Shown in pieces: positions 52,614 through 64,000 of a DNA stretch of 64,000 bases. Numbering within the stretch: the first letter of the stretch is position 1; every line of letters begins with the position of its first letter. Location of the stretch: the NCBI RefSeq assembly GCF_049650445.1, contig NZ_JBASAD010000038.1:70020-134019 (forward strand), given 5' to 3'. The DNA is from Castellaniella sp049650445 (GTDB lineage: Bacteria; Pseudomonadota; Gammaproteobacteria; Burkholderiales; Burkholderiaceae_B). The notes below the pieces were generated by a model. That model was not told where the DNA came from and did not search any database. It saw nothing but the letters and a program-made list of their open reading frames with translations. Position numbers and translations under genes: made by a program.

Positions 52614-54353
52614 ATGACAGCAGATACAGAGACGATGCCGCGTGACGTGACAGGTACGCCTGACGCGTCGTCCACCCCTGAAAACCGGCCGGACAACGGC
52701 AAGCCGCGCGGGCGCAAGCTGCGCACGCCGTTTCGCCGCCGCCGGGGGGATGCGCAGCAGGGCGGTGCCCAGGGGGCCGAAGCCCGGGAAGCCGAGGTCG
52801 GCGAGGCCATTGATGCGGGCACGGCCGAAGAAGCCGATCGCGCCCTGCATTACCTGAATGATGCGCAGCCGACCGCCCGGCGTCTGGATCGCTATCTGAA
52901 CAGTGACGTCCTGATGCCGAAGCTGCACAAGGTGCTGGCCGATGCGGGCGTGGGGTCGCGGCGTGACATGGAAGAGTTGATCGTCGCCGGCCGTGTCTCG
53001 GTCAACGGTGAACCCGCTCACGTGGGGCAGCGCATCGGCCCCGACGACAAGGTTCGCGTCAACGGTCGCCTGGTGACGCGCCCCAAGGCGGGCAAGCTGC
53101 CTCGTGTCATCCTCTATCACAAGCCGGCCGGCGAGATCGTCAGCCACGACGATCCCGAGGGGCGGGCCTCCGTGTTCGCCCGCCTGCCGCGCATCCGCAC
53201 GGGCAAATGGCTGTCGGTGGGTCGTCTGGACCTGAATACCGAGGGCCTGCTGATTCTGACGACCTCGGGTGAACTGGCCAACCGCCTGTCGCATCCTCGC
53301 TACGGCTCGGAGCGCGAGTACGCGGTTCGTGTCCTGGGCGAACTGGGCGAGCAGGAACAGGCCCGCCTGACCCGTGGCATCGAACTGGAAGACGGGCCGG
53401 CGCAATTCAATTCACTGGACTACATCGGTGGCGAAGGCAGCAACCGCTGGTACCGGGTCACGCTCAGCGAAGGCCGCAACCGCGAGGTGCGCCGCATGTT
53501 CGATGCGGCAGGGGTGACGGTCAGTCGCCTCATCCGCACCCGCTTCGGCGATGTGATGCTGCCCACCAATCTGCGCCGGGGGCGCTGGGATGAACTGGAT
53601 TCCGAACTGGTCGGGGCGCTGATGGTCCAACTGGGCCTGGTGCGCAGCGGCGATGAAGACGACGACAGCCAAGCCGAGCGTCAGCCGACATCGCACGCCA
53701 GCGCGCTGCCGCCGGGTTTCGGTACGCCGGGCCAGAACGGCCAGAACGGCGCACGCCTGAACCGCCGGGGCAAGGTGGCGGGCGGCCGCAAGGGCGGCAT
53801 TGATCCATTCACGACCGGGCTGCTCATCAGTGGCGGGCTGGCCAATGGTCATCCGGATGGCCACAGGGCCGAGGGCGGCAAGCCTCGCCAGGGCGCCAAG
53901 TCCGGCCGCAAGCCGGCCAAATCCCATGGCCATTCTCATGGTCATGCCCAGGGCCAGGGCTTCGAGGCCCAGGACGGGCACGGTGAAGGCCGGCCTGCAT
54001 CCAGCCGGCCGTCCCGTCCGGCACGACCGGGCAAACCGGGTAACAAGCCCGCCGGCCACGCCAACGGCAAGCCCACGGCCAAGCCTGCCGGGAAACCGGC
54101 CCGGTCCGGCAAGCCCGGTGCCGGCAAGCCGGGCAAGCACGCCCAGGGTGGGGCGCAGCCCCAGGGCGACGGGATGGCTGCGCAGTCGCGTCCGCCCAAA
54201 GCTGCCCAGAACAAACCCGCCCAGAAACCCGGCCGTAAGCCGGGCGGCAACAAGGCACCCCGCAAGCAGGCGGGCGGCGGCGGGGGCGAGCACCAGCCGC
54301 GCGGCGCGCATGCGCACGAGTCCCGCCTGGGTTTCCTGGGGCGCAGCCGCTGA
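52614..54353 (+). CDS. rluB: 23S rRNA pseudouridine synthase RluB with long basic tail
   Basis: The product is 579 residues. After a variable 100-residue leader comes an S4 domain (LHKVLADAGVGSRRDMEELIVAGRVSVNGEPA), then the RsuA/RluB catalytic domain. YHKPAGEIVSHDDPEGRASVF and GRLDLNTEGLLILTTSGELANRLSHP contain the catalytic Asp; RNREVRRMFDAAGVTVSRLIRTRFGDV follows. From about residue 345 the chain is a low-complexity tail rich in Gly, Lys, Pro, Ala and His (SHGHSHGHAQGQG, AKPAGKPARSGKPG). Such tails are common in betaproteobacterial RluB but this one is long. RluB modifies U2605 of 23S rRNA. It is co-directional with scpB. Confidence 0.92.
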   Translation: MTADTETMPRDVTGTPDASSTPENRPDNGKPRGRKLRTPFRRRRGDAQQGGAQGAEAREAEVGEAIDAGTAEEADRALHYLNDAQPTARRLDRYLNSDVLMPKLHKVLADAGVGSRRDMEELIVAGRVSVNGEPAHVGQRIGPDDKVRVNGRLVTRPKAGKLPRVILYHKPAGEIVSHDDPEGRASVFARLPRIRTGKWLSVGRLDLNTEGLLILTTSGELANRLSHPRYGSEREYAVRVLGELGEQEQARLTRGIELEDGPAQFNSLDYIGGEGSNRWYRVTLSEGRNREVRRMFDAAGVTVSRLIRTRFGDVMLPTNLRRGRWDELDSELVGALMVQLGLVRSGDEDDDSQAERQPTSHASALPPGFGTPGQNGQNGARLNRRGKVAGGRKGGIDPFTTGLLISGGLANGHPDGHRAEGGKPRQGAKSGRKPAKSHGHSHGHAQGQGFEAQDGHGEGRPASSRPSRPARPGKPGNKPAGHANGKPTAKPAGKPARSGKPGAGKPGKHAQGGAQPQGDGMAAQSRPPKAAQNKPAQKPGRKPGGNKAPRKQAGGGGGEHQPRGAHAHESRLGFLGRSR

Positions 54354-54726
54354 TCCGGCAGGGTTGAACCGGCCCTGGCCCAGTATGACGGACACGTCGG
54401 GGCCGGGTGTCGATTCAGAGGTTCCCCAAGCAATGTCGCTGAAACCCTGGCTTGAATGCCGGGGTTTCGCAAGATAGTCTTTGGCAAAGAAATGCTGTTA
54501 TAATGTAAGGCTTTACAGCACCTTTGTGCTGTGTCCGCCGAGGGCGCACCGTTTGCGTCGTGCCGCATGAATATAGATACGGCATGGATGCGAACATTGC
54601 ATGACCCTGGCCCCGTGTGCGCTTTAGCGTGCGGGACCGAGCAAGCCGTCGGCGGTTCCTGAATAGGCTTCGGGTGCTCCCGGGGCGCACAAAGGGCTGC
54701 GGGACAGCCCCTTTTTTTTGGAATTT
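54354..54726 (+). promoter_or_regulatory. Leader region of the rimP-nusA-infB operon
   Basis: A 373-nt stretch without a gene. An extended -10 promoter, TGT-TATAAT (TATAAT at 54499-54504), is followed within ten nt by a small hairpin ACAGCAC-CTTT-GTGCTGT (54515-54532). About 160 nt further lies an intrinsic terminator at 54694-54719. The leader therefore probably begins near 54511, runs about 200 nt and ends in an attenuator directly before rimP. The middle contains no open frame of note. Confidence 0.65.
54694..54719 (+). terminator. Intrinsic terminator/attenuator directly upstream of rimP
   Basis: The stem GGGCTG-CGGGA-CAGCCC is followed by C and eight T, ending seven nt before the rimP ATG. 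Because the operon's own promoter is upstream of it, this is an attenuator rather than an end for rluB. Readthrough would be needed to express NusA and IF2, and NusA is known to affect such terminators. Confidence 0.75.
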
Positions 54727-55197
54727 ATGGCGGATATCTTGACAGTCGCCCAGCAAGCGTTGCTGGGCTTCGATGTGGAACTGATCGATGTGGAACGCGC
54801 GCCCCTGGGGCTTTTGCGTGTGGTGATCGATCGCCCCGAAGGGGTGCGCATCGAGGACTGCGAGCAGGTCTCCCGCCAGTTGTCGCATGTGTTCGAAGTC
54901 GAAAACATCGACTACAAGCGTCTGGAGGTCAGTTCCCCCGGCGTGGATCGGCCCCTGCGCCGCCCGGCGGATTTCGTCCGTTTTGCCGGCGAGCGCATCG
55001 AACTGCGTCTGCACGAGCCGGTCGAGTCCCGCAAGACCTTCACTGGCATCCTGCGGGCCAGCGGGGATGAGACGCCCGTGTTCAGTCTGGATTGGGAAGA
55101 CCAGTCCGGCCAGGTGCGGACGCTGCCGTTTTCTTTTGACGATGTGGACCGGGCTCGGCTGGACCCCGTTCTCGATTTCAAGGGTAAGAAGCGATGA
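54727..55197 (+). CDS. rimP: Ribosome maturation factor RimP
   Basis: The product is 156 residues, the normal length. Motifs are VELIDVERAPLGLLRVVIDRPEGVRIEDCEQVSRQLSHVFEVENIDYKRLEVSSPGVDRPLRRPADFVRFAGERIELRL. It helps assemble the 30S subunit. The ATG at 54727 is chosen over a TTG at 54718 that would start inside the terminator T tract. The stop overlaps the nusA ATG (ATGA). First gene of the operon after the attenuator. Confidence 0.95.
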   Translation: MADILTVAQQALLGFDVELIDVERAPLGLLRVVIDRPEGVRIEDCEQVSRQLSHVFEVENIDYKRLEVSSPGVDRPLRRPADFVRFAGERIELRLHEPVESRKTFTGILRASGDETPVFSLDWEDQSGQVRTLPFSFDDVDRARLDPVLDFKGKKR

Positions 55198-56678
55198 GTC
55201 GCGAAATTCTGCTGTTGGTAGACGCCCTGGCGCGTGAAAAAAACGTCGAACGCGATGTGGTGTTCGGCGCTCTCGAAAACGCGCTGGCTTCGGCCATGAA
55301 AAAGCGGTTCAAGGAAGACGTGGACATCCGCGTAGCCATCGATCGTCAGTCCGGCGAGCATGAGGGTTTCCGCCGCTGGCTGGTCGTGCCCGACGAGGCC
55401 GGGCTGCAAGAACCTGACGCCCAGGAACTCTATACCGACGCACAGGATATTGTGCCGGGCATCGAGATCGGCGAATACATCGAGGAACCCCTCGAACCTA
55501 TCGAATTCGGCCGCATCGGCGCGCAGGCCGCCAAGCAGGCCATCCTGCAGCGGATTCGCGACGCCGAGCGCGAGCAGGTGCTCAATGACTTCCTCGACCG
55601 GGGCGAGACCATCGTGTCCGGCACGGTCAAGCGACTGGACAAGGGCGACGCGATCATCGAGATCGGCAAGGTCGAGGCCCGTCTGCCGCGCACCGAGATG
55701 ATCCCCAAGGAAAACATCCGTGCCGGCGACCGCGTGCGCGCCTATGTCCTGAAGATCGATCACGCCGCGCGCGGCCAGCAGGTCATCCTGTCGCGCACCT
55801 CGCCCGATTTCATCCGCGAACTGTTCGAAAACGAAGTCCCCGAAATCGAGCAGGGTCTGCTCGAAATCAAGGCGGCGGCCCGCGACCCCGGCGTGCGTGC
55901 CAAGATCGCCGTCGTGGCGTACGATAAGCGTATCGATCCGATCGGCACCTGCGTCGGGATGCGCGGTTCGCGCGTCACGGCGGTGCGTAACGAACTCGGC
56001 GGTGAGCAGGTCGATATCGTCCTGTGGGCCGACGATCCGGCAGAATTCGTGATCGGCGCACTGGCGCCGGCGCACGTCGAATCGATCCTGGTGGACGAAG
56101 ACAAGCACGCCATGGATGTGGTGGTGGACGAGGAAAACCTCCCCAAAGCCATCGGCGCGCGCGGGCAGAACGTCCGCCTGGCGTCCGAGCTGACCAAGTG
56201 GCAGATCAACATCATGACGCCCGAGGAAAGCCAGAACCGTCAGGATGCCGAGCGCACCACGCTGCGTCACACCTTCATCACGAAGCTCGACGTGGACGAG
56301 GAAGTCGCCGACATCCTGATCGACGAAGGCTTCACCGGCCTCGAGGAAATCGCCTACGTGCCCATGCAGGAATTGCTGGACATCGAAGCCTTCGACGAGG
56401 ACACCGTCAACGAGTTGCGTACTCGTGCACGCAATGCGCTGTTGACCGAGGCCATCGCCCAGGAAGAACGCGTGCAGACCGCTCGCGATCTGCTGGAAAT
56501 CCAGGGCATGGACCCGGCCCTGGTAGCCAAGCTGGCTGAAAACAACATCACCACGCTGGACGACCTGGCCGAATTGGCCTCGGACGAACTGGCCGAACTG
56601 ATCGGGCTGCCCGAGGACACCGCCAGCGACATGATCATGCAGGCGCGGGCCCACTGGTTCGAGGACGACGAAGCCTGA
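55194..56678 (+). CDS. nusA: Transcription termination/antitermination factor NusA
   Basis: The product is 494 residues, matching E. coli NusA (495). The N-terminal RNA polymerase-binding region starts SREILLLVDALAREKNVERDVVFGALE. The S1 domain is near 135-200 (GETIVSGTVKRLDKGDAIIEIGKVEARLPRTEMIPKE). KH domains are near 225-345 (GTCVGMRGSRVTAVRNELGGEQVDIV, LPKAIGARGQNVRLASELTKWQINI). Two acidic repeats are at the C-terminus (EEVADILIDEGFTGLEEIAYV; LAENNITTLDDLAELASDELAELIGL). It regulates pausing, termination and antitermination. Translation is coupled to rimP by a four-nt overlap. Confidence 0.97.
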   Translation: MSREILLLVDALAREKNVERDVVFGALENALASAMKKRFKEDVDIRVAIDRQSGEHEGFRRWLVVPDEAGLQEPDAQELYTDAQDIVPGIEIGEYIEEPLEPIEFGRIGAQAAKQAILQRIRDAEREQVLNDFLDRGETIVSGTVKRLDKGDAIIEIGKVEARLPRTEMIPKENIRAGDRVRAYVLKIDHAARGQQVILSRTSPDFIRELFENEVPEIEQGLLEIKAAARDPGVRAKIAVVAYDKRIDPIGTCVGMRGSRVTAVRNELGGEQVDIVLWADDPAEFVIGALAPAHVESILVDEDKHAMDVVVDEENLPKAIGARGQNVRLASELTKWQINIMTPEESQNRQDAERTTLRHTFITKLDVDEEVADILIDEGFTGLEEIAYVPMQELLDIEAFDEDTVNELRTRARNALLTEAIAQEERVQTARDLLEIQGMDPALVAKLAENNITTLDDLAELASDELAELIGLPEDTASDMIMQARAHWFEDDEA

Positions 56679-56733
56679 TCGCTTCGTCGCATTGAACCCC
56701 GCCGCCCATCAACGTAGTTAAAGAGAGAGTCGA

Positions 56734-59619
<2,886 letters not shown>

Positions 59620-59635
59620 TCGTGTGGCATGAATC

Positions 59636-60046
59636 ATGGGCCGTCATAAATCCAAGCCGAATCCCGGACGCAATACGCGCCTGGCCGACCAGATCCAGAA
59701 GGATCTGGCGGCCCTGGTGCAGCGCGAACTCGACGTCGCGCGCTCCGGCCTGATCACGCTCACGGGCGTCGATCTGTCGGCCGACTACGCCCACGCCAAG
59801 GTCTACTTCACGGTGCTGGGTGCCGAACCCGAGGTCGCGACCGAGGCCTTGAACGACAAGGCGGGCTGGCTGCATTCGCAGTTGTTCCGCATGCTGCACA
59901 TCCATACGGTACCCACCCTGCGCTTCGTGCACGATGTGCAACTGGCGCGCGGCATCGAACTCACGCAATTGATCGATCGGGCCAATCGTCCCCAGGCGGG
60001 CGCTTCGGACATCCCCGAACTCGAAGACCCGGACGGCCAGCCCTGA
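59636..60046 (+). CDS. rbfA: 30S ribosome-binding factor A
   Basis: The product is 136 residues. The RbfA fold reads NTRLADQIQKDLAALVQRELDVARSGLITLTGVDLSADYAHAKVYFTVLG, then LHSQLFRMLHIHTVPTLRFVHDVQLARGIELTQLIDRA. It is a cold-adaptation and 16S maturation factor. It starts 16 nt after infB and leads to truB after 35 nt, the conserved operon order. Confidence 0.95.
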   Translation: MGRHKSKPNPGRNTRLADQIQKDLAALVQRELDVARSGLITLTGVDLSADYAHAKVYFTVLGAEPEVATEALNDKAGWLHSQLFRMLHIHTVPTLRFVHDVQLARGIELTQLIDRANRPQAGASDIPELEDPDGQP

Positions 60047-60081
60047 CAGGGCGGTCGTCACTCATCTGGACAGATTGAACG

Positions 60082-60840
60082 ATGGCTTCCCGACGCGGGC
60101 AGATGCTCGACGGTGTCCTGTTGTTGGACAAACCCGAGGGCCTCTCCAGTAACCATGCGCTGCAGCGCGCCAAACGTACGGTGGACGCCCGCAAGGCGGG
60201 CCACACCGGTACGCTGGATCCGTTCGCCACGGGCCTGCTGATCTGCTGCTTCGGCCGGGCGACGAAGATTTCCGCCGCCATGCTCGAGGCCGACAAGGTC
60301 TATGAGGCGACACTGACCTTTGGCGAGGAAACCGACAGCGGCGACTTGACGGGGCACATCACGGCGCGTGCGCCGGATGATTTTGCCGGTGTCGACGCCC
60401 AGGCCCTGGAGGCCGCACTGGTGCCGTTCCGGGGCGAGATCGAACAGATCCCGCCCATGGTCTCGGCGCTCAAGCGCGACGGCAAACCGCTGTACGAATA
60501 CGCCCGCCAGGGCATCGAACTGGAGCGCCCGCCGCGCCGGATCGTGATTCACGCGCTGGAACTGCTGGCCTGCGAGGGTCGCAGCGCCCGGGTCCGGGTG
60601 CATTGCAGCAAGGGCACCTACGTACGCACCCTGGCTCAGGACATCGGCCGTCGCCTGGGCTGCCTGGCGCATTTGTCGGCCCTGCGGCGCACTGCCGTCG
60701 GGCCGTTTTCGATTGAGCAGGCCGTGGGGCTGGAAGCCTTGCAAGCCATGGAAGCGCCGGTGACGGCGCTGATCCCTTTACACGCCTTGCCGGACGGTCT
60801 GCGTCCGGCCAGCGTTTCCACCGAGGAAAACATTCTATGA
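60082..60840 (+). CDS. truB: tRNA pseudouridine(55) synthase TruB
   Basis: The product is 252 residues. The catalytic Asp is in AGHTGTLDPFATGLLICCFGRATK; before it is LLDKPEGLSSNHALQRAKRT. EQIPPMVSALKRDGKPLYEYARQG and CSKGTYVRTLAQDIGRRLGCLAHLSALRRTAVGPF are typical. It makes pseudouridine 55 in the T-loop of tRNAs. Slightly shorter than E. coli TruB (314) because the C-terminal PUA-like part is trimmed. The stop overlaps the typA start by four nt. Confidence 0.94.
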   Translation: MASRRGQMLDGVLLLDKPEGLSSNHALQRAKRTVDARKAGHTGTLDPFATGLLICCFGRATKISAAMLEADKVYEATLTFGEETDSGDLTGHITARAPDDFAGVDAQALEAALVPFRGEIEQIPPMVSALKRDGKPLYEYARQGIELERPPRRIVIHALELLACEGRSARVRVHCSKGTYVRTLAQDIGRRLGCLAHLSALRRTAVGPFSIEQAVGLEALQAMEAPVTALIPLHALPDGLRPASVSTEENIL

Positions 60841-62657
60841 AACGAGCTTTGCGCAACGTAGCCATCATTGCTCACGTGGACCATGGCAAGACCACGCTTG
60901 TCGACCAGCTGCTGCGGCAGTCCGGCACCTTCCGCGACAACCAGCAGGTGTCCGAGCGTGTCATGGACTCGGGCGATATCGAGCGCGAGCGCGGCATCAC
61001 GATTCTGGCCAAGAACTGTGCCGTCGAATACGAAGGCACGCACGTCAACATCATCGACACCCCGGGCCACGCCGATTTTGGCGGCGAGGTCGAGCGCGTG
61101 TTGTCCATGGTGGACGGCGTGCTGCTGCTGGTCGACGCCGTCGAAGGCCCGATGCCCCAGACCCGCTTCGTCACGCGCAAGGCGCTGGCGCTGGGCCTGA
61201 AGCCCATCGTGGTGGTCAACAAGGTCGACCGCCCGGGCGCGCGCCCGGATTATGTGGTCAACGCCACCTTCGACCTGTTCGACAAGCTGGGCGCGACCGA
61301 GGAACAACTGGATTTCCCGGTGATCTACGCCTCGGGCCTGTCGGGCTACGCCGGGCTGACTGACGACGTGCGTTCCGGCAATATGCGGCCTCTGTTCGAC
61401 GCCATCCTGCAATACGTGCCGCAGCGTGACGACGACGCCGAAGCCCCCCTGCAACTGCAGATCATTTCGCTGGACTACAGCAGCTACGTCGGCAAGATCG
61501 GCGTGGGCCGCATCAACCGGGGCCGCATCCGCGCGGGCCAGGACGTGATCGGGAAGTTCGGCCCCGAAGGCGAGTCCTTCAAGGGGCGCGTCAACCAGGT
61601 GCTGAAATTCAAGGGCCTGGAGCGCGAACTGGTGGACGAGGCCGAAGCCGGCGACATCGTGCTGATCAACGGCATCGAGGAAATCGGCATTGGCTGCACC
61701 CTGATGGACCCGGCCGCGCCCGAGGCGCTGCCGATGCTGCGCATCGACGAGCCCACGCTGACCATGAATTTCATGGTGAACACCTCGCCCCTGGCCGGGC
61801 GCGAAGGCAAGTTCGTCACCAGCCGCCAGTTGCGCGATCGCCTGGATCGTGAACTGAAGTCCAACGTTGCGCTGCGCGTGAACGATACCGACGACGACAC
61901 CGTGTTCGAGGTCTGCGGCCGGGGCGAACTGCACCTGACCATCCTCCTGGAAAACATGCGTCGCGAAGGCTATGAACTGGCCGTGTCGCGTCCGCGCGTG
62001 ATGTTCAAGGACATCGACGGCGAGCGCTGCGAGCCGTTCGAACTGTTGACCGTGGACGTGGAAGATACGCACCAGGGCGGGGTGATGGAAGAACTGGGCC
62101 GTCGCAAGGGCGACCTGCAGGACATGCAGCCCGACGGACGCGGCCGCACCCGCCTGGAATACCGCATTCCGGCGCGCGGCCTGATCGGCTTCCAGAGCGA
62201 ATTCATGACCCTGACGCGCGGCACCGGCCTGATGAGCCACATCTTCGACGACTACGGTCCGATGCGTGAAGGCGGGGTGGGCGAGCGCCGCAACGGTGTG
62301 CTGATCAGCCAGGACGACGGCACCGCCGTGGCCTATGCCCTGTGGAAGCTGCAGGAACGCGGCCGCATGTTCGTGTCGCCCCAGGACCCGGTCTACGAAG
62401 GCATGATCATCGGCATCCATTCGCGCGACAACGATCTGGTGGTCAATCCGATCAAGGAAAAGAAGCTGACCAACGTCCGCGCTTCCGGCAAGGACGAGCA
62501 CATCGACCTGATCACGCCCATCGCCCTGAACCTGGAATACGCAGTCGAGTTCATTGCCGACGATGAACTGGTCGAGGTCACGCCCAAGTCGATCCGTCTG
62601 CGCAAGCGCTACCTGCAGGAACACGAGCGCCGCCGCAGCCTGCGCGAATCGGCCTGA
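60837..62657 (+). CDS. typA: Ribosome-associated GTPase TypA/BipA
   Basis: The product is 606 residues. The GTPase domain has AHVDHGKTTLVDQLL, the switch region with RERGITILAKNCAVEYEGT, DTPGHADFGGEVERVLSMV and NKVDRPGARPDYV. EF-G-like domains II, III and V follow. The BipA-specific C-terminal domain contains PARGLIGFQSEFMTLTRGTGLMSHIFDDYGP and VIGIHSRDNDLVVNPIKEKKLTNVRASGKDE. It assists 50S assembly and stress adaptation. It overlaps truB (ATGA) and is the last gene of the operon; the following gene is on the other strand. Confidence 0.97.
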   Translation: MKRALRNVAIIAHVDHGKTTLVDQLLRQSGTFRDNQQVSERVMDSGDIERERGITILAKNCAVEYEGTHVNIIDTPGHADFGGEVERVLSMVDGVLLLVDAVEGPMPQTRFVTRKALALGLKPIVVVNKVDRPGARPDYVVNATFDLFDKLGATEEQLDFPVIYASGLSGYAGLTDDVRSGNMRPLFDAILQYVPQRDDDAEAPLQLQIISLDYSSYVGKIGVGRINRGRIRAGQDVIGKFGPEGESFKGRVNQVLKFKGLERELVDEAEAGDIVLINGIEEIGIGCTLMDPAAPEALPMLRIDEPTLTMNFMVNTSPLAGREGKFVTSRQLRDRLDRELKSNVALRVNDTDDDTVFEVCGRGELHLTILLENMRREGYELAVSRPRVMFKDIDGERCEPFELLTVDVEDTHQGGVMEELGRRKGDLQDMQPDGRGRTRLEYRIPARGLIGFQSEFMTLTRGTGLMSHIFDDYGPMREGGVGERRNGVLISQDDGTAVAYALWKLQERGRMFVSPQDPVYEGMIIGIHSRDNDLVVNPIKEKKLTNVRASGKDEHIDLITPIALNLEYAVEFIADDELVEVTPKSIRLRKRYLQEHERRRSLRESA

Positions 62658-62667
62658 TGCGTTTCGG

Positions 62668-63582
62668 TTAACGCGTCTCTGCCCGGATCACGATGGCCAG
62701 CCCGGCCAGCAACGCGGCCAGGCCCGCATAGGCCAGTGCGCCGGGCCGCTCGCCTACCACCACGAGGGCCAGCAGGAAGGCGGTGACGGGCTCCATCAGG
62801 GCCAGCGAGACGCCGGTGGCGGCGCTGATGCTGCGCAGGCCGGTGCTGAACAGCAGGTAGGCGATCCCTGTGGAGGCGATCCCCAGAAAGCTCACCACCA
62901 GCCAGCCCGTGGTCGTGATCTGCAAGGCACCGGCCCAGAAAGCGGCGGCCGGCAGGGCCAGCAGCGCGCCCACCGTGAACACGGCCAGTGTGCTGACGGC
63001 CGGCTCCGAGTGCTGCACCAGCTTCTTGTTCAGCAGGGTATAGATCGCATAGGTCAGGCCCGAGGTCAGACACAGGGCGATACCCAGGAGATCGACCTGC
63101 AGCGCGTCGCCGCGCCCGAACACCAGCAGCACGCCGCCGCCTACGGCCAGCAGCGTGCCGGTCCACCAGCCCAGGCCGGGCCGTGCGCCGCCCATCAGTT
63201 GCAGCAGACCGGCCCAGATCGGACCGCTGCCGATGGTCAGCGCCGTGCCCACCGCGACACCCGTGGCCTTCACGCCGGCGAAGAACGTCAGGTTGTAGGT
63301 CGCCACGCAGGCCCCGGCCCAGATCGCATGGCGCCAGTTCAGAGCGGCGAGCTGGCGGCCCAGGTGGGGCAGTCCGTTGGTCGCACCGGCGTAGGCCAGA
63401 AAAAAGAGGGACGCCACGCCCAGACGCAAGGCACCTACCCAGTAGGGTGACAGGGTGCCGTCGGAAAAGCTCTGGGCCGTGCCTGTGGTGCCCCACAGGA
63501 TGCCGGCGCACAGCACCAGCAGGATGCCGCGCAGAGGCTGGACGGAGGACATGGCGGGGGAGGAAGTGGGGATCGTGCTCAT
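62668..63582 (-). CDS. EamA-family (DMT) transporter
   Basis: The product is 304 residues with about ten helices arranged as two EamA repeats: ILLVLCAGILWGTTGTAQSF to VGGGVLLVF, and LLGIALCLTSGLTYAIYTLLNKK to LAALLAGLAIVIRAE. Such proteins export amino acids, metabolites or sugars; YdcZ/RhaT relatives are similar in length. The substrate cannot be read from the sequence. It lies 53 nt downstream of an AraC-family gene on the same strand and ends 10 nt from the typA stop. Confidence 0.87.
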   Translation of the reverse strand: MSTIPTSSPAMSSVQPLRGILLVLCAGILWGTTGTAQSFSDGTLSPYWVGALRLGVASLFFLAYAGATNGLPHLGRQLAALNWRHAIWAGACVATYNLTFFAGVKATGVAVGTALTIGSGPIWAGLLQLMGGARPGLGWWTGTLLAVGGGVLLVFGRGDALQVDLLGIALCLTSGLTYAIYTLLNKKLVQHSEPAVSTLAVFTVGALLALPAAAFWAGALQITTTGWLVVSFLGIASTGIAYLLFSTGLRSISAATGVSLALMEPVTAFLLALVVVGERPGALAYAGLAALLAGLAIVIRAETR

Positions 63583-63635
63583 GCCGCCATGATGGCAGGA
63601 TGAGCGGCGGACGTTTGTCGAGAAACGCTCGTGGT

Positions 63636-64000
63636 TCAGCGGGTCGAGTCCCGCAGTGCGCGGGCACCGACCCCCCGGTCGCGCCGCAGCGCGTAGGCCA
63701 GGCTGCTGCCGGACCCGTAGCCGACCCGGGCGGCGGCGACTTCCAGCGTCGCGCCCCGCGCCAGCATCCGACCGGCAGATTCCAGCCGCAGGGTGCGCAG
63801 ATAGTCGCCCGGCGTGCGGCCGGTCAGTTCCAGCAGGCGGGCGTGGAAGCGCTGCGGGCTGAGATTGAACATCTGCGCCATGCGGGCCGTCGGCCAGGAT
63901 TCATGCAGCGCGGCAGTCAGCGCCGCGTCCAGGCGCGCCAGATCCAGGCCCCGGCGCGAGGACAGCACGGTGGGTAGATCCAGCAGCAGCGCGAGCTGTC
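63636..64000 (-). CDS. AraC-family transcriptional regulator, C-terminal part
   Basis: The gene continues past the right end of the window, so only the last 120 or so residues are seen. They form the AraC DNA-binding domain with two helix-turn-helix motifs: MAQMFNLSPQRFHARLLELTGRTPGDYLRTLRLESAGRMLARGATLEVAAARVGYGSGSSLAYALRRDRGVGARALRDSTR. The short frame that starts with GTG at 63968 is not the true start, because the same frame stays open to the window edge. It may control the EamA transporter gene just downstream. Confidence 0.85.
   Translation of the reverse strand, partial: QLALLLDLPTVLSSRRGLDLARLDAALTAALHESWPTARMAQMFNLSPQRFHARLLELTGRTPGDYLRTLRLESAGRMLARGATLEVAAARVGYGSGSSLAYALRRDRGVGARALRDSTR

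Overview
The window is a high-GC chromosomal segment of a betaproteobacterium. Family Alcaligenaceae (Bordetella/Achromobacter/Castellaniella-like) is the best guess. This rests on the ftrABCD-type ferrous iron system, the lpd-zapE-trpS start, the phaC-phaB-phaR order and the rimP-nusA-infB-rbfA-truB-typA block. I see no IS element, prophage, CRISPR array or rRNA. The assignment comes from gene content only.

Layout. 1-3642: end of a dihydrolipoamide dehydrogenase gene, zapE, trpS with a C-terminal extension, and a small outer-membrane protein. 3692-16451: a polyamine/diamine and glutarate region. It holds a minus-strand operon (gabT-like aminotransferase, then a PotA/D/B/C-like ABC transporter), a divergent MocR-type regulator with an SpuC-like aminotransferase, and gcdR / gcdH-gcdG. 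Together these could carry putrescine or cadaverine through aminotransfer to succinate or glutarate, and glutarate to crotonyl-CoA. Only the semialdehyde dehydrogenases are missing. 16674-20770: an operon of a secreted PepSY protein, a secreted DUF2271 protein, a membrane PepSY/flavodoxin/FNR fusion and ApbE. The DUF2271 protein carries an ApbE-type flavinylation motif (DGVTGAS). I read this as a system moving electrons from NAD(P)H to a covalently flavinylated periplasmic protein, and it is the most interesting system here.

20807-33478: two exporter operons, each with its own TetR regulator. The first is MacB/DevA-like (tetR-hlyD-permease-ATPase) behind a perfect 24-bp palindrome. The second is RbbA/YhhJ/YhiI-like with an outer-membrane factor. 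Between them lie ackA, a 55-aa membrane protein and a 43-codon ORF that looks like the stump of a MaoC/phosphate acetyltransferase gene. 33492-40636: tex, a DinG/YoaA-like helicase, bamD, rluD and pgeF.

40655-48280: phaC-phaB-phaR behind a consensus FNR/ANR box, then a Fur-boxed ferrous iron uptake system whose ftrABC part is separated from ftrD by an oppositely oriented oxidoreductase gene. 48367-51613: a CHASE-PAS-PAS-GGDEF-EAL protein behind a consensus CRP-like box. 51682-62657: initiator tRNA-fMet, scpB, rluB and the translation/transcription operon rimP-nusA-infB-rbfA-truB-typA, with an intrinsic terminator directly in front of rimP (probable attenuator). 62668-64000: an EamA-family transporter and the 3' part of an AraC-family regulator.
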